The notes beneath the pieces were generated by a model. The model did not search any database. It saw only the letters and a list, made by a program, of their open reading frames with translations, and had not been told where the DNA came from. This document shows, piece by piece, positions 62,551-64,000 of a DNA stretch of 64,000 nucleotides; the stretch's first letter is position 1, and every line of letters begins with the position of its first letter. This DNA is from Chitinophaga sp. 180180018-3 (GTDB taxonomy: Bacteria > Bacteroidota > Bacteroidia > Chitinophagales > Chitinophagaceae): the NCBI RefSeq assembly GCF_037893185.1, contig NZ_CP140772.1, positions 434,001 to 498,000 on the forward strand, read 5' to 3'. The translations under genes were made by a program, and so were the position numbers.

Positions 62551-64000
62551 TTAATTAGCCCACCATACTTTCTCATATACCAGGTGATTGGTTTTGGGTG
62601 CGTTGGGATTCCTGGTCAGCTCGGAAGAAGGATACAGGAATATTCCCGGCCATCTTCCGGCGCCGATAACAGATGCCTGTGAAATGGTGAAGAAAGATGG
62701 ATAGCCTGTTCTTCTCCATTCTGTCCATGCTTCAATGGTTTCGTTACCGCACATAGCCGCCCATTTCTGGGTAATGATAGCCTGCACCTGAGTTTCCACG
62801 GCAGTACCTGTAGGATAAGCCACATCCGGCTGCGTATAGTAAGCAGGAGCAGTAGTGGTATCTATACCATATGCCTGGAAGTTATTGGTGATACCCTGGT
62901 TGTACAACGCCTGGGCGCTTCCGGGAAGCCATCCTCTGGCAATTGCTTCTGCCTGCAGGAAATTGGCTTCATAGTCGGTCATTAATTTTACAGGGGCCAG
63001 TGCAGAGTTAACGTCTACTGCATTTGCTCCGGTAGCGGCTGAAGGATTGGATACAATAGTGGTTGGAGGATTCGCGAAGCTTCCCTGCGGAATACCAACA
63101 ATAGCGCCACTGGCAACAGGAGCATAGAAAGCCTGCAACCGCGGATCGCTCAGCGCTCTCATGAAACTAACGGTAGTTGAGCTGGCCACCAGGTTGGTAG
63201 TTTTGCTCAGCACAGAACCTGCAATAGCTCCGTATAAGGGGTTGGTTTGCCCGCCAGTGGAGTTGAAGTTCTGTAAGGCTGACTCACCAGGCTGGATAAA
63301 GGTTGCTCCCTGGAGCGTGCTGATGATAGCCTGTGCACGGGTTGGATCTTTTTTAGCGAGACGCATGCCTATCTTCAGTTTCAGGGTATTGGCAAAGCGT
63401 AACCACTTGTTCATGTCACCAGCATAGATCAGGTCGTCGGTACCGGGAGCGGTAGCATCGTTGGGATCTATCAGGGCGGTGGCATCGTTGACCATTTTCA
63501 CCAATCCATCGTAGATGCTGGTTTGTGTGTCGAATTTAGGATAGAGTACCTGAGCGGTCATGACATCGCCCTGCATAGTCTGACTGAAAGGTACATCACC
63601 CCAGAGATCTGTAAGCAGCTGGAAAGTGTATGCTTTAAGGAGCATACCGATAGCCACATATTGTTTAAGTTTGGCGGCGTTGCCTTTGTCGATGACCTTC
63701 TGCATATTTTCCAATGCGTCAACGTTCATGCTGAACCAGACATTACCGAAGTCGCCTTCGGTAGGGGCATACTGGTCGAGCGTTTTATACTGTGATGAAG
63801 AAGGGTTCTGTGTCCAATACTGGGCCCAGATACCACCATCTATAGTCAGGGTATTGCCTAATGCGAAGGTCAGGCCCGATTCTGCTGAAGGGAGCAGCAC
63901 ATTTACCGTTACGTCAGCTGCGTTGTTTGGGTCTTTGTTCACATCGAGAAACTTTTTGCAACCAGCTGAAGTAAGCAGGAAGGTCGACAAAAGTAGCAGT
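62551..64000 (-). CDS. SusD/RagB-like lipoprotein (SusD_2 type), 5' end outside window
   Basis: At least 479 residues; the frame is open to the right edge, with Leu codons continuing the signal peptide, so the start lies beyond the window. The lipobox is TSAGCKKFLDVN, the typical SusD opening. Features such as NVLLPSAESGLTFALGNTL, GNVWFSMNVDALENMQKVID, LKAYTFQLLTDLWGDVPFSQ and LMTDYEANFLQAEAIARGW mark the SusD_2/SusD-like branch. A SusC partner is expected directly upstream of it, outside the window. The substrate may be peptide or glycan. Confidence 0.92.
   Translation of the reverse strand, partial: LLLLSTFLLTSAGCKKFLDVNKDPNNAADVTVNVLLPSAESGLTFALGNTLTIDGGIWAQYWTQNPSSSQYKTLDQYAPTEGDFGNVWFSMNVDALENMQKVIDKGNAAKLKQYVAIGMLLKAYTFQLLTDLWGDVPFSQTMQGDVMTAQVLYPKFDTQTSIYDGLVKMVNDATALIDPNDATAPGTDDLIYAGDMNKWLRFANTLKLKIGMRLAKKDPTRAQAIISTLQGATFIQPGESALQNFNSTGGQTNPLYGAIAGSVLSKTTNLVASSTTVSFMRALSDPRLQAFYAPVASGAIVGIPQGSFANPPTTIVSNPSAATGANAVDVNSALAPVKLMTDYEANFLQAEAIARGWLPGSAQALYNQGITNNFQAYGIDTTTAPAYYTQPDVAYPTGTAVETQVQAIITQKWAAMCGNETIEAWTEWRRTGYPSFFTISQASVIGAGRWPGIFLYPSSELTRNPNAPKTNHLVYEKVWWAN

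Noticed and set aside
1..64000. tRNA, rRNA, CRISPR arrays, insertion sequences and phage genes
   Set aside because: I looked for cloverleaf-like GTTCGA-type arms, regularly spaced repeats, transposases and integrases, and saw none. A dedicated scan could still find a short RNA gene.

Overview
The window looks like chromosome of a Bacteroidota bacterium, most likely Chitinophaga or a close relative. The evidence is two SusC/SusD-type gene sets, a hybrid two-component regulator of the polysaccharide-utilisation type, a DUF5686 protein, LytS/LytTR signalling, weak Shine-Dalgarno signals, promoters resembling TTTG-N19/21-TAnnTTTG, and a moderate, even base composition. I see no insertion sequence, phage gene, CRISPR array, tRNA or rRNA. 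The genus is inferred from gene content; no 16S gene is present.

Layout. 1-3.7 kb: the end of an RNA m5C methyltransferase gene, a sulfatase, and convergent mnmA, with a perfect 34-bp inverted repeat between the last two. 3.9-21.4 kb: a large polyuronate-catabolism region. It holds uxaB-uxaC-kdgK-eda-exuT, divergent uxaA, then a heparinase-like lyase, kduI, a GH105-DUF4861 hydrolase, kduD, a LacI regulator, a GH88 hydrolase and a DUF2264 protein. Extracellular or periplasmic lyase and hydrolases would release uronates and 4,5-unsaturated uronates. UxaC/UxaB/UxaA and KduI/KduD both converge on 2-keto-3-deoxygluconate, and KdgK and Eda finish the route. Three near-identical 14-bp palindromes of LacI type lie upstream of exuT, between uxaA and the lyase, and upstream of kduI, so they probably define the regulon of the embedded LacI protein.

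21.4-31.3 kb: a six-transmembrane Pls/PosA-type single-module peptide synthetase with a downstream GNAT acetyltransferase, a 1-kb non-coding stretch with terminator-like hairpins, a diheme cytochrome, a DUF2252 protein, an esterase and a DUF1266 protein. 32.1-37.9 kb: the most unusual locus, all on the + strand. It holds a LytS kinase, a LytTR regulator, a 60-residue precursor-like peptide without cysteine but with a Ser/Thr-rich tail, a receiver-only protein, and a full-length LanB-type dehydratase. No LanC cyclase, protease or exporter is visible in the window. I read this as a minimal RiPP cluster that could make a dehydrated peptide free of lanthionine.

38-40.4 kb: a sorbosone-dehydrogenase-like beta-propeller protein with a cytochrome c, and a small lipoprotein. 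40.5-53.6 kb: a compact polysaccharide-utilisation locus on the - strand with a hybrid regulator, SusC, SusD, a GH130 enzyme, an MFS transporter and an unassigned lipoprotein. 53.7-61.8 kb: an NTF2-like protein, a PEP-mutase-family protein, an AraC regulator, a ThuA-like secreted protein, a TonB-dependent siderophore receptor and a DUF5686 protein. 61.8-64 kb: a DUF5011-type lipoprotein and a SusD-like protein cut by the window edge.
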